Position numbers and translations under genes: made by a program. From positions 1 through 53,280 of the IMG/VR virus record IMGVR_UViG_3300042549_001343: DNA of 53,280 bases; one strand, given 5' to 3'. Source of the DNA: a virus. Below the pieces are notes generated by a model. It was not told the origin of the DNA and ran no database searches. It saw nothing but the letters and a program-made list of their open reading frames with translations. Positions 46,978 through 53,280 of the stretch are shown piece by piece; positions within the stretch are counted from its first letter, which is position 1, and each line of letters opens with the position of its first letter.

Positions 46978-47150
46978 CACTTTTTCTCCTGTGGTGGTTT
47001 AGTTAATTGCTCTGGGCAAGTCTCTGTGGCTGAACATATTGGCGGCTTACATTCAGTGTTCTGCCAATTCTGCGGGTCTTGGCACGGGTATCTGAATCTG
47101 TCCTCACAGGCAGACAGTAGAACCAGCGCCATTAAACAAACTATTTTCAT
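46977..47150 (-). CDS. 57-residue Cys-rich lipoprotein
   Basis: ATG 47150 overlaps the upstream stop (ATGA) and its TGA (46977-46979) overlaps the holin ATG. The peptide starts MKIVCLMALVLLSACEDRF, a short lipoprotein signal with lipobox LSAC. The mature part has four further Cys (YPCQDP, ECKPP, ICSA, TCPEQ). It could be a second spanin partner or an exclusion lipoprotein; it is not proline-rich like Rz1. Confidence 0.6.
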   Translation of the reverse strand: MKIVCLMALVLLSACEDRFRYPCQDPQNWQNTECKPPICSATETCPEQLTKPPQEKK

Positions 47151-47311
47151 TTATCCTTCTCCCTTTCTTTCTGTTCAATCTGTCTTCTGAGTTTCTCTAC
47201 CTTCTCAACCTGATCCTTGGTCTCATTCTTTGCTTCGAGTATGTCAAGATAAAGAAACCCCATCAATGGCAGCAGCAAAGCGACCAGCACACAAGCAGCA
47301 ATCCATCCCAT
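47147..47311 (-). CDS. 54-residue small membrane protein of lysis region
   Basis: From ATG 47311 (GGGGAAG upstream), overlapping the upstream TAA as TAATG. It has one membrane segment (IAACVLVALLLPLMGFLYLD) and a charged coiled-coil tail (ETKDQVEKVEKLRRQIEQKE). A longer frame starting at 47434 lies inside the previous gene and is rejected. Possible antiholin or pinholin; not known. Confidence 0.55.
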   Translation of the reverse strand: MGWIAACVLVALLLPLMGFLYLDILEAKNETKDQVEKVEKLRRQIEQKEREKDK

Positions 47312-48006
47312 TATTTCTTCCCCAATTGACCTACGAACAGGAGCCACATCCAAACGTACAGGAGGAATATAGAAGTCACTACTAGGAACCCTAGTTTTAG
47401 CTGGAAGTTTCTTTCCTCTTCCTTGCGTTGCCATGCTTCTTGCCTTTTAATTGCTTCTTGTTTTAGCCTTGCTTGTGTCTGCTCTTCTTGAATAGTCTCC
47501 CTCATGTTGAACACTTCAGAGTACAAAGCCCCCATTTCAGGAGGAGACTGGTACACCATGCATTCACGAATTTGAACTACCAACTCAGCCATCTGTTGCT
47601 GAGCCATCACACGTTTTAGCGCCGCCTCCATGTGATTCTGTTCTGGGTCATAGACGTTCTTTGACTTTTCTTCTTCTTCTCTTATGTGAGCCTCAAGCTG
47701 TTCTTGGATTTTAAAGAAGTCAGTAAGCTGTTTGACAATGTTGACTTTTACTTGGGTCTCGTCGACGGCAACGAACTTCTCCTTCTTTTTTGCCACAGGC
47801 TTGCTTTGGGTCGGCTTTGGCGCACCGCCAAACATATTTGCCAGCTTCCCCCAAAAGCCATATACCTCCTGTGCAATTCCAACAGCCTCGTCAACCGTTG
47901 CCTTAACCTCCATGAAAGATGTCTTAACTTGCTTGTATAACTCGCAACCCTCTTTGATGGCGGCAACGCAAGCATTTGCAGCAAAGAGGAGGGAGATCGG
48001 ATCAAT
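47311..48006 (-). CDS. Membrane-anchored coiled-coil protein, probable AUU start
   Basis: The ATG at 47913 has no ribosome site, while the in-frame upstream codons (IDPISLLFAANACVAAIKEG) read as natural protein and resemble the DPI...-type N-termini of related phage proteins. AGGA stands seven bases before ATT 48006, and a stop lies just beyond. So ATT 48006 is the likely start, giving 231 residues. The C-terminus is a membrane anchor (LGFLVVTSIFLLYVWMWLL). Confidence 0.6.
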   Translation of the reverse strand: MDPISLLFAANACVAAIKEGCELYKQVKTSFMEVKATVDEAVGIAQEVYGFWGKLANMFGGAPKPTQSKPVAKKKEKFVAVDETQVKVNIVKQLTDFFKIQEQLEAHIREEEEKSKNVYDPEQNHMEAALKRVMAQQQMAELVVQIRECMVYQSPPEMGALYSEVFNMRETIQEEQTQARLKQEAIKRQEAWQRKEEERNFQLKLGFLVVTSIFLLYVWMWLLFVGQLGKK

Positions 48007-48015
48007 TTTATTTTC

Positions 48016-48567
48016 CTATACAAACCATGTCACCATAGAATACCGCGTACCTGACAGAACCGGCAAAATTTCATGCGGGAACATAAAATTAGAAGGAAAC
48101 AAAATAGCCGCCCCTTTTGGTAATCTTATGGTCGTGTTGCGGTCAAAAAAAGCAAACTCCCCGCCTTCGTATCCGTCGTTAAGAGCGAATGAACAAGAAA
48201 TACAACGAGCGTGTTTTTCGTAAGAATCTGTGTGCTGGGCGTAAAACTGCCCTGTTTCGTAACGAAGTAGTTGATACCCGGTATCTCCTCTAATTTGAGC
48301 TTTGGGGTAAATCTCTAAATATTTTTGTAGCGCAGACCCCGCCGCTCTAAATAGCATTGCATCAAGCTGCGCTCTGATTTCTGTATTTTTGTTTATTATT
48401 TCTTTGGACAAAAAAATAGCCGAAGCAGATCGAATATTTTTGTTGACCACATCGTTATCGACAACTGTGTCTACCCATTCACCTGAGCCACTGAACTCAT
48501 TGAGCAAAGCATCGCACAAATCCAATGGGACAGTGTTTTCAAAAACTTTAATGTAGTCTTGAATCAT
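48016..48567 (-). CDS. 2-oxoglutarate/Fe(II) oxygenase (P4H-type) 1
   Basis: A 183-residue protein with GYQLLRYETGQFYAQHTDSY (HxD) and later SNFMFPHEILPV (distal His), then GTRYSMVTWF (2OG-binding Arg), the complete prolyl-4-hydroxylase-like site. Phage members usually hydroxylate proteins or modify nucleobases or glycans; substrate unknown. It is followed by the AUU-start gene. Confidence 0.8.
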   Translation of the reverse strand: MIQDYIKVFENTVPLDLCDALLNEFSGSGEWVDTVVDNDVVNKNIRSASAIFLSKEIINKNTEIRAQLDAMLFRAAGSALQKYLEIYPKAQIRGDTGYQLLRYETGQFYAQHTDSYEKHARCISCSFALNDGYEGGEFAFFDRNTTIRLPKGAAILFPSNFMFPHEILPVLSGTRYSMVTWFV

Positions 48568-48576
48568 CTGCTACCC

Positions 48577-49179
48577 CTACGGACGTTCTTTGTAGTTGAG
48601 AAACTGTGTCAAGGTCTTGCGATATTTGCCCTCTTGTGATTGGACAGGCTCCACCTCATGCAGGACGCATCCGGGGAAAATAACTGTTTTATTTCTGACT
48701 GGCAATATGCGCACGCCAAATTCCGGAAATACAAGGTCGCCCCCAGTAAACTCATCTTCGCCAATAAACGTAACAATCGTAAAAGGCGTGCCATCATAGT
48801 GGCCCAAATAGCCTTCATTGTTTGCATACACATTCAGCAATGTTGTACGCCTATTTGTGTTTTTAAGGTGCATGTAGTTTGCTGAAGTCTTTTTGAGTTC
48901 ATCGACAATTTCTGGGATGGACGTCTTTGTGACCAGACGAAGTATCCCGGCGTTTTGCCACTCTGGGCTGTAATAATTATTTAAAAGCAGCCCCCGCCCT
49001 GTCTTCAAGATTCTTTCATCCTGTGTTTTTGCACTGAATGTTTCCTCAGGGTATTGCAACACACCCAAGTTGATTATGTGATTTACCTCATTTTCAATTT
49101 CTTCCAGTTCCTCAGGAAGAAATAAATCGTCAACGATGGCGTAATCAAGCGCCTCAACTCTGTGGGCAGTTACTTGCAT
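48577..49179 (-). CDS. 2-oxoglutarate/Fe(II) oxygenase (P4H-type) 2
   Basis: A 200-residue protein from ATG 49179 (AAAGGACTGC upstream). NNEGYLGHYDGTPFTIVTFI carries HxD, CVLHEVEP the distal His, and GKYRKTLTQF the Arg. It is not a close copy of the neighbouring oxygenase. Two different oxygenases beside fibre genes suggest modification of virion or host-surface components. Confidence 0.8.
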   Translation of the reverse strand: MQVTAHRVEALDYAIVDDLFLPEELEEIENEVNHIINLGVLQYPEETFSAKTQDERILKTGRGLLLNNYYSPEWQNAGILRLVTKTSIPEIVDELKKTSANYMHLKNTNRRTTLLNVYANNEGYLGHYDGTPFTIVTFIGEDEFTGGDLVFPEFGVRILPVRNKTVIFPGCVLHEVEPVQSQEGKYRKTLTQFLNYKERP

Positions 49180-49180
49180 G

Positions 49181-50098
49181 TTAAGCAGTCCTTTTCCACA
49201 TATACACAGTGATATATGGCTGGTAGTTAGCATTTGTGCCACTTGAACCAGCAGAGTCAATTATTGTTGTAATATTTGCTGTTGATGTGCCTACATTTAC
49301 ATTTGTTTGAGACGGTATTCCAATACCGGGTTGGCCTCCTCCCGCGCTATATTGAAAAAATCCGCCAATATTTCCGTCTTGTACGTGGGTATGCCCTGAA
49401 TCCGTAGAAGTTGCTGTGTGAGTGTGGCTAACAGTAATTGCATCTGCACTACCGCCTTCTTCTCCAACAGTGTCAAACAGTGCATTGCTTGAGTCAAAGC
49501 CAACCATGACCTTACCAGCCGCAAATGCAGTCCATGTGCCAAAACCAAGCAATGTTGCAGGGTTAGTACTAACAGAAGCATTTGTGTAGATAGATCCAAC
49601 TGGATACGAGGCTGCTAATGCCGCTTGTACAAATGCAGTAGATGCGGCAGATGTATCACTGTCACCAAATGTTTGAGTTGGAACAGCTAGAGTCCCAGAG
49701 ACTGTTGCCGCTCCAGAAATTGTGACAGTACTGCTAAATGTATTTGCCCCAGAGAACGTATTTGCTCCGGAGAACGTATTGTCCTTGTCTTGACCAGCAA
49801 AGTTATTCAACCCAGCCGCAGTAACTCGCAAAGAAATATTATCCCCGCCGGTAAAAGATCTACCTGTCGTACCCTCTTGTGCGCGAACAACTGTTAAAGA
49901 ATCTGTCGATCTAGCAGTTACTTTAATAATCTCAATGTTGTTGCTGGAGTCAATGATGGTGGCGTAAAAGTAGTCACCTGATGACAGAGTGGGGAACAGA
50001 GCGCCCTGACCAGAAGCAACAGTTACGGTTGTGGCCGTACTGTTGATTGAGGCAGATAGCGCGGCTACGGCGTTGTTGGTAAATTTCTGTTGAGCCAT
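49181..50098 (-). CDS. Tail fibre protein with collar-like C-terminus
   Basis: A 305-residue protein. It has a repeated FSGANTFSGANTF spacer and SDTSAASTAFVQAALAASYP, then PVGSIYTNASVSTNPATLLG and a His-rich HTHTATSTDSGHTH, ending in YQPYITVYMWKRTA. That ending is seen in phage collar-type fibre tips whose HxH sites bind metal ions (as in T4 gp12/gp10). Likely receptor binding. Confidence 0.75.
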   Translation of the reverse strand: MAQQKFTNNAVAALSASINSTATTVTVASGQGALFPTLSSGDYFYATIIDSSNNIEIIKVTARSTDSLTVVRAQEGTTGRSFTGGDNISLRVTAAGLNNFAGQDKDNTFSGANTFSGANTFSSTVTISGAATVSGTLAVPTQTFGDSDTSAASTAFVQAALAASYPVGSIYTNASVSTNPATLLGFGTWTAFAAGKVMVGFDSSNALFDTVGEEGGSADAITVSHTHTATSTDSGHTHVQDGNIGGFFQYSAGGGQPGIGIPSQTNVNVGTSTANITTIIDSAGSSGTNANYQPYITVYMWKRTA

Positions 50099-50100
50099 TA

Positions 50101-50277
50101 TTACTCTCCTTGTGGGGGATTATCTGCGGGTTCAGGGGTTTGTGCCGCTTCTGCCAAGGCCTGAGCCTCGGCCGCCTGAGCCGCTACTGCCGCATCATGG
50201 GCCGCCTGTTCTTCAGGTGTGTATTCAACAATTGAGGTCACGCCTGTCTCTACATTAACTACGATTCTGTGTGTCAT
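50101..50277 (-). CDS. 58-residue Ala/Glu/Pro-rich fibre-associated protein
   Basis: ATG 50277 to TAA 50101. The protein (RIVVNVETGVTSIVEYTPEE then an Ala/Gln helix and a Pro-rich end) resembles small fibre-assembly proteins. It is followed by the fibre gene within a few bases. Its first ribosome site is not obvious, so coupling to the upstream gene is likely. Confidence 0.55.
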   Translation of the reverse strand: MTHRIVVNVETGVTSIVEYTPEEQAAHDAAVAAQAAEAQALAEAAQTPEPADNPPQGE

Positions 50278-50280
50278 GGT

Positions 50281-50805
50281 TTAGCCTTCATAAAGAATGT
50301 TGATTGAGCCAGCGTCAAAGGTGTCTGTGCCGTTGACTGTAGTGATGCGTACCATATTTAAAACACCAGCTAAAGTAACAGAGCTACCTACAACACCTAT
50401 GTAGTTGTTGCCAGAATAGCCTAGTGAACCAGAAAGAGCCCACACATTTGACCCAAGATGAACGCAAGTAACCACTCCGTTCATGGTTGCGCCTGGTTGA
50501 GTTAAAAGTGCTGCTCCGGTTGTATATTGAGTGACACTTGTGCTACTTACTGAATCAGCAACGCCACCACTACCAAGATAGCCTGATGTTGTAGGGCTAC
50601 CACCAGTACCAAGTCTAAATTGTATTGCCGATCCTGTCGTGCTAACACGGTTTAGTGCAATCGTTATACGCTTAACCCAAGACGGTATCCCAGTAAAGTC
50701 AATGCTTGTACCTGATGTAGAGGCAACAGCAGTGCCAGAGGTAATCCCCAGTACCGCACCTGAGTTGATCGTGACGCTTGCTGATCCATCAATAATTACG
50801 CTCAT
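50281..50805 (-). CDS. Fibre paralogue A
   Basis: A 174-residue protein from ATG 50805, overlapping the upstream stop as ATGA (ATG 50811 is an alternative). After a short N-terminus (MSVIIDGSASVTINSGAVLG) comes the array's shared domain: TSIDFTGIPSWVKRI at one end and VRITTVNGTDTFDAGSINIL at the other. Probably a trimeric beta-rich receptor-binding domain. Confidence 0.7.
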   Translation of the reverse strand: MSVIIDGSASVTINSGAVLGITSGTAVASTSGTSIDFTGIPSWVKRITIALNRVSTTGSAIQFRLGTGGSPTTSGYLGSGGVADSVSSTSVTQYTTGAALLTQPGATMNGVVTCVHLGSNVWALSGSLGYSGNNYIGVVGSSVTLAGVLNMVRITTVNGTDTFDAGSINILYEG

Positions 50806-51428
50806 GCCCATGCCCCTACTGAAGTGTTAGAACCAGATGCGCTAACTGGTGCAATGCGGATGTAGCTACCAATGGCAGTGGAGTAAGCCCCTCCGGGGGC
50901 GGCTGACAGCGCGTACTGCGGAATGAATGTACCGCCAGCGTTGATTGATACTGTTCCTTTAATAACAAATGAAATAAATAAGTTTGCAGAAGTTTGTGCA
51001 CCAGTTATCACAGTGTTACTTGCAGTTTGAATAAACATCTGGTAGTCTGCTGTTGCTACAACAGTAAAGCTAGTGCCGCTGGGATTTTGAACATTCAACC
51101 TGTACCCAATATTATCTACTGATGCCGTGCCCCCAAACCCCACCCCAAAAGTGTGCGATGTTGTTCCAGTAGATTTGCTTACAGCAACAATCATTTCAAA
51201 CTCATACACAGTGCTTGCTGACAGTGTGACACCAACACCAAATATGCTTTGTGCTGTGTTTACATTTGATCCAACAAGCGCAGAATTCAGTCTGTAATAC
51301 TGTTGAGTCGGCACAATGCCTCGCTGTGTGCCGATAGGTGTGCCGGTAAAGATCGGGCTGGAATACTCAATGTTACCAGCGGCTGCTGTGCCAATCAACG
51401 TTTCAGAGGTTAAAACAATTGCTGACAT
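50802..51428 (-). CDS. Fibre protein within the array
   Basis: A 208-residue beta-rich Ser/Thr/Gly protein (SAIVLTSETLIGTAAAGNIE; TPIGTQRGIVPTQQYYRLNS). It lacks the IPSWVKRI box of its neighbours, so it represents a different fold in the array. The composition is typical of phage fibres. ATGA-coupled to paralogue A. Confidence 0.65.
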   Translation of the reverse strand: MSAIVLTSETLIGTAAAGNIEYSSPIFTGTPIGTQRGIVPTQQYYRLNSALVGSNVNTAQSIFGVGVTLSASTVYEFEMIVAVSKSTGTTSHTFGVGFGGTASVDNIGYRLNVQNPSGTSFTVVATADYQMFIQTASNTVITGAQTSANLFISFVIKGTVSINAGGTFIPQYALSAAPGGAYSTAIGSYIRIAPVSASGSNTSVGAWA

Positions 51429-51430
51429 GA

Positions 51431-52018
51431 TTATCCTTCGAGTAAGAGGTTTATAGTGCCAGCAGATGGAGTAGTGTCAAAGGTGTCAGTGCCGTTGACT
51501 GTAGTGATGCGGACTCGGTCAAGAACACCACCAAGCGTTATATCTCCAGCACCAATGCAAGATATATTTGTCGTATTTCTAAAAGAACTACTAGAAACCC
51601 ATGTATTTCCAGAAATTAATGTCAAAACCATATGCCCACTAGTTGCAGATGCCGCTTGATTTGAATTTAAGAAAAATCCAGATGTTGCGCTGGATGTCGA
51701 TAAAGTTGAAGCACCCAATGAGGTGGAATTGGAGGCGTACCCAGAATTAGATACAGAACCAGAGCCTATTTGCACTTGAGGCAAAGAAGTCCCGCTTGTA
51801 CTCACCCCACTAAACATGACCGTCACACGTTTCACCCATGAGGGGATGGAATTGAAATCAATAGAAGTTTGCCCCGCACAAGTTACCGCTGTTGCCAATG
51901 TATTGACAGAATTTGTTGCAGTAGCAGCAAGCAAAGTCAGCGTGTTTGTACCCGCAACAGCAGGGGCATTGACCACAAGCTGCCCTGATGTATCTCCTGC
52001 TAAAGCAAATCCAGCCAT
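51431..52018 (-). CDS. Fibre paralogue B
   Basis: A 195-residue protein. An extra N-terminal ~45 residues (AGDTSGQLVVNAPAVAGTN) give a fibre-type linker; then the shared domain with FNSIPSWVKRVTVMF and VRITTVNGTDTFD. More diverged from paralogue A than C and D are from each other. Confidence 0.7.
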   Translation of the reverse strand: MAGFALAGDTSGQLVVNAPAVAGTNTLTLLAATATNSVNTLATAVTCAGQTSIDFNSIPSWVKRVTVMFSGVSTSGTSLPQVQIGSGSVSNSGYASNSTSLGASTLSTSSATSGFFLNSNQAASATSGHMVLTLISGNTWVSSSSFRNTTNISCIGAGDITLGGVLDRVRITTVNGTDTFDTTPSAGTINLLLEG

Positions 52019-52027
52019 CTTGATTCC

Positions 52028-52237
52028 TTAAAGAACAACCCAGCGTGATCCCGCTGGAATGGTTACTGTGACACCGGCATTCAATGTGATCGGCCCGACA
52101 GACATGGCACATGCCCCTGATGTGATGGTATAGCTGACAGTCACCACCTTGGTGTTTTCGTAGATCGGCACTGACGGGTTGAACGCTTGTCCACTGCCGT
52201 CACCCACCATTGAAGAAGCTACTTTAGTTAATGCCAT
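52028..52237 (-). CDS. Small fibre-array protein
   Basis: A 69-residue protein with beta-rich composition (VVTVSYTITSGACAMSVGPI; AGVTVTIPAGSRWVVL). It may be a cap or trimerisation unit for a neighbour. It lies between paralogues B and C with short gaps, and has no recognised motif. Confidence 0.5.
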   Translation of the reverse strand: MALTKVASSMVGDGSGQAFNPSVPIYENTKVVTVSYTITSGACAMSVGPITLNAGVTVTIPAGSRWVVL

Positions 52238-52242
52238 AATGT

Positions 52243-52767
52243 TTACTCATAGAGAATGTTGATTGAACCAGCGTCAAAGGTGTCAGTTCCATTTACGGTG
52301 GTGATGCGGAGTTGAGTAAGGGTGTCGGAGAGGGTTTTTGTGCCAGAGCCAAAACCACCTCTTGCAGTTGTATCGTTAATATTACCCGCACCAACCCAAA
52401 TATTACTACCTAGTGTTGTGAATACATACATACCGCTAGAACTCTGAGTGGCTATAGCTACAGTGGAAACTAAAAATCCCGCAGTTCCATTTGATGTTAC
52501 TGGGGTAGCATTTGTTATATAAGACATTAAAGAGTTATAGCCAGTTGTTTCTATACCCCCAGAATCCCCTAATTGAACTTGTAAAAAAGATGTGCCGCTT
52601 GTACTTACCCCATTAAACATGACAGTAATGCGCTTCACCCAAGATGGGATGCCTGTAAAGTCAATACTTGTTCCAGATGTAGACGCTTGTACAGTACCAC
52701 TAGTAATTAACGATCCACCTGAGTTTGCATTTGAGCCTATTGCGGCTAGATTAACTGCTTTTGTCAT
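52243..52767 (-). CDS. Fibre paralogue C
   Basis: A 174-residue protein of the array's domain (SIDFTGIPSWVKRITVMFNG; LRITTVNGTDTFDAGSINIL). It is the closest paralogue to the split fibre gene: 74 bases (52610-52683) are identical to 53137-53210. This is the likely donor of the patch that separates the two contig-end copies. Confidence 0.7.
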   Translation of the reverse strand: MTKAVNLAAIGSNANSGGSLITSGTVQASTSGTSIDFTGIPSWVKRITVMFNGVSTSGTSFLQVQLGDSGGIETTGYNSLMSYITNATPVTSNGTAGFLVSTVAIATQSSSGMYVFTTLGSNIWVGAGNINDTTARGGFGSGTKTLSDTLTQLRITTVNGTDTFDAGSINILYE

Positions 52768-52772
52768 GTTGT

Positions 52773-53280
52773 TTACTCATATAAAATGTTAATTGAACCA
52801 GCATCGAATGTGTCAGTGCCGTTTACTGTGGTAATGCGGACTTGGGTAAGCGTGTCGGATAGAGTTTTTGTACCGCAAAACAAATACTGAAAAGCAGAGC
52901 CAATGTTATACGCACCTAACAAAGCCCATGTATTTGACCCCAATAAAGAAAATACAACCTGACCATTTCTTGTTTGGGTTGAAGAAGTGTCGCCTGTACT
53001 GTCAAAACCAGAAGTTGAATAAAGGGTAGAAACTGTCGAGCCTATTTGAGTACAAGTTCCAGCATACCCAGTTGTTTCTATTCCACCAGCGTCACCAAGT
53101 TGTAAGCGTATAGTGCTTGACCCATTTGTACTGACGCCATTAAACATGACAGTAATGCGCTTCACCCAAGATGGGATGCCTGTAAAGTCAATACTTGTTC
53201 CAGATGTAGATGCCTGCACAGTGCCAGAGGTGAGAACACCTACACCTGTCGGCGTACCCGCTGTGACTGGGCTGGTCAAT
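52773..53280 (-). CDS. Fibre paralogue D, C-terminal part of the split fibre gene
   Basis: The frame enters at the right end of the contig and stops at 52773. It is the continuation of the gene at 1-792 and holds the shared domain (GIPSWVKRITVMFNG; IGSTVSTLYSTSGFDSTGD; VRITTVNGTDTFDAGSINIL). The last ~90 codons (52773-53042) lie beyond the redundant 238 bases. The in-window GTG near 53279 is not a true start. Confidence 0.75.
   Translation of the reverse strand, partial: LTSPVTAGTPTGVGVLTSGTVQASTSGTSIDFTGIPSWVKRITVMFNGVSTNGSSTIRLQLGDAGGIETTGYAGTCTQIGSTVSTLYSTSGFDSTGDTSSTQTRNGQVVFSLLGSNTWALLGAYNIGSAFQYLFCGTKTLSDTLTQVRITTVNGTDTFDAGSINILYE
53043..53280. repeat. Terminal redundancy, right copy
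   Basis: Matches bases 1-238 with nine mismatches clustered at 127-160 of the left copy. At all nine positions this right copy agrees with the paralogue at 52610-52683, so it looks like either recombination between paralogues or a mixed assembly. Confidence 0.9.

Noticed and set aside
1-53280. CRISPR arrays
   Set aside because: No regularly spaced direct repeats of 24-40 bases with unique spacers were seen; the repeats present are fibre paralogues, iterons and hairpins.
1-53280. tRNA genes
   Set aside because: No GTTCRANYC T-arm plus cloverleaf candidate was seen by eye; a covariance search would be decisive and was not possible.

Overview
This window looks like a complete, linearised contig of a tailed phage of about 53 kb with a short (podovirus-type) tail. 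It carries a large terminase, a portal, a scaffold, a coat protein, adaptor and nozzle-like proteins, and a giant ejection-type protein. I see no tape measure, tail tube or sheath gene. A Rz/Rz1 spanin pair and an M15 peptidase endolysin point to a Gram-negative host. I see no integrase, repressor cassette, DNA polymerase or RNA polymerase, so the phage is probably virulent and relies on the host polymerases. A freshwater betaproteobacterial host is possible, but that is only an impression. Bases 1-238 recur at 53043-53280 with nine clustered mismatches, and the reading frame crossing this join is continuous. The molecule was therefore assembled as a circle or has redundant ends.

Layout. (1) 1-15546, minus strand: small terminase, large terminase, portal, small basic proteins, scaffold, coat, a GT9 glycosyltransferase, adaptors, then a series of fibre or appendage proteins. 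(2) 15547-16917: a divergent control region with short inverted repeats, a GC-rich patch and an iteron-like element. (3) 16918-23511, plus strand: an early operon led by a MoxR-like AAA+ ATPase and a vWA-like partner, followed by about sixteen small, tightly overlapping genes. (4) 23500-28817, minus strand: RusA resolvase, a Ref/DUF968-like HNH protein, a DnaB-like helicase and a DUF1376 replication protein whose linker carries G-rich iterons (candidate origin). (5) 28818-29105: a second divergent control region with a promoter and operator-like palindrome. (6) 29106-31868, plus strand: recombination genes (single-strand annealing protein, YqaJ nuclease, SSB) and an excisionase-like HTH protein. 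(7) 31828-53280, minus strand: DUF5872 protein, methyltransferase, a 2650-residue polyvalent ejection protein, internal proteins, nozzle-like protein, lysis cassette, two 2-oxoglutarate oxygenases, and a paralogous array of fibre proteins that wraps into region 1.

Inferred working: early plus-strand genes take over the host. The DUF1376 protein and helicase open the origin for host polymerase. SSAP, YqaJ, SSB and RusA handle recombination and concatemer processing. Late minus-strand genes build virions and lyse the cell.

Most unusual features: a heptamer (GACAGAT/ATCTGTC) counted about 57 times on both strands; dense perfect hairpins through the early operon, including inside genes; an iteron element present twice; a probable AUU start codon; a gene-conversion-like patch at the contig ends; and several genes under 60 codons.
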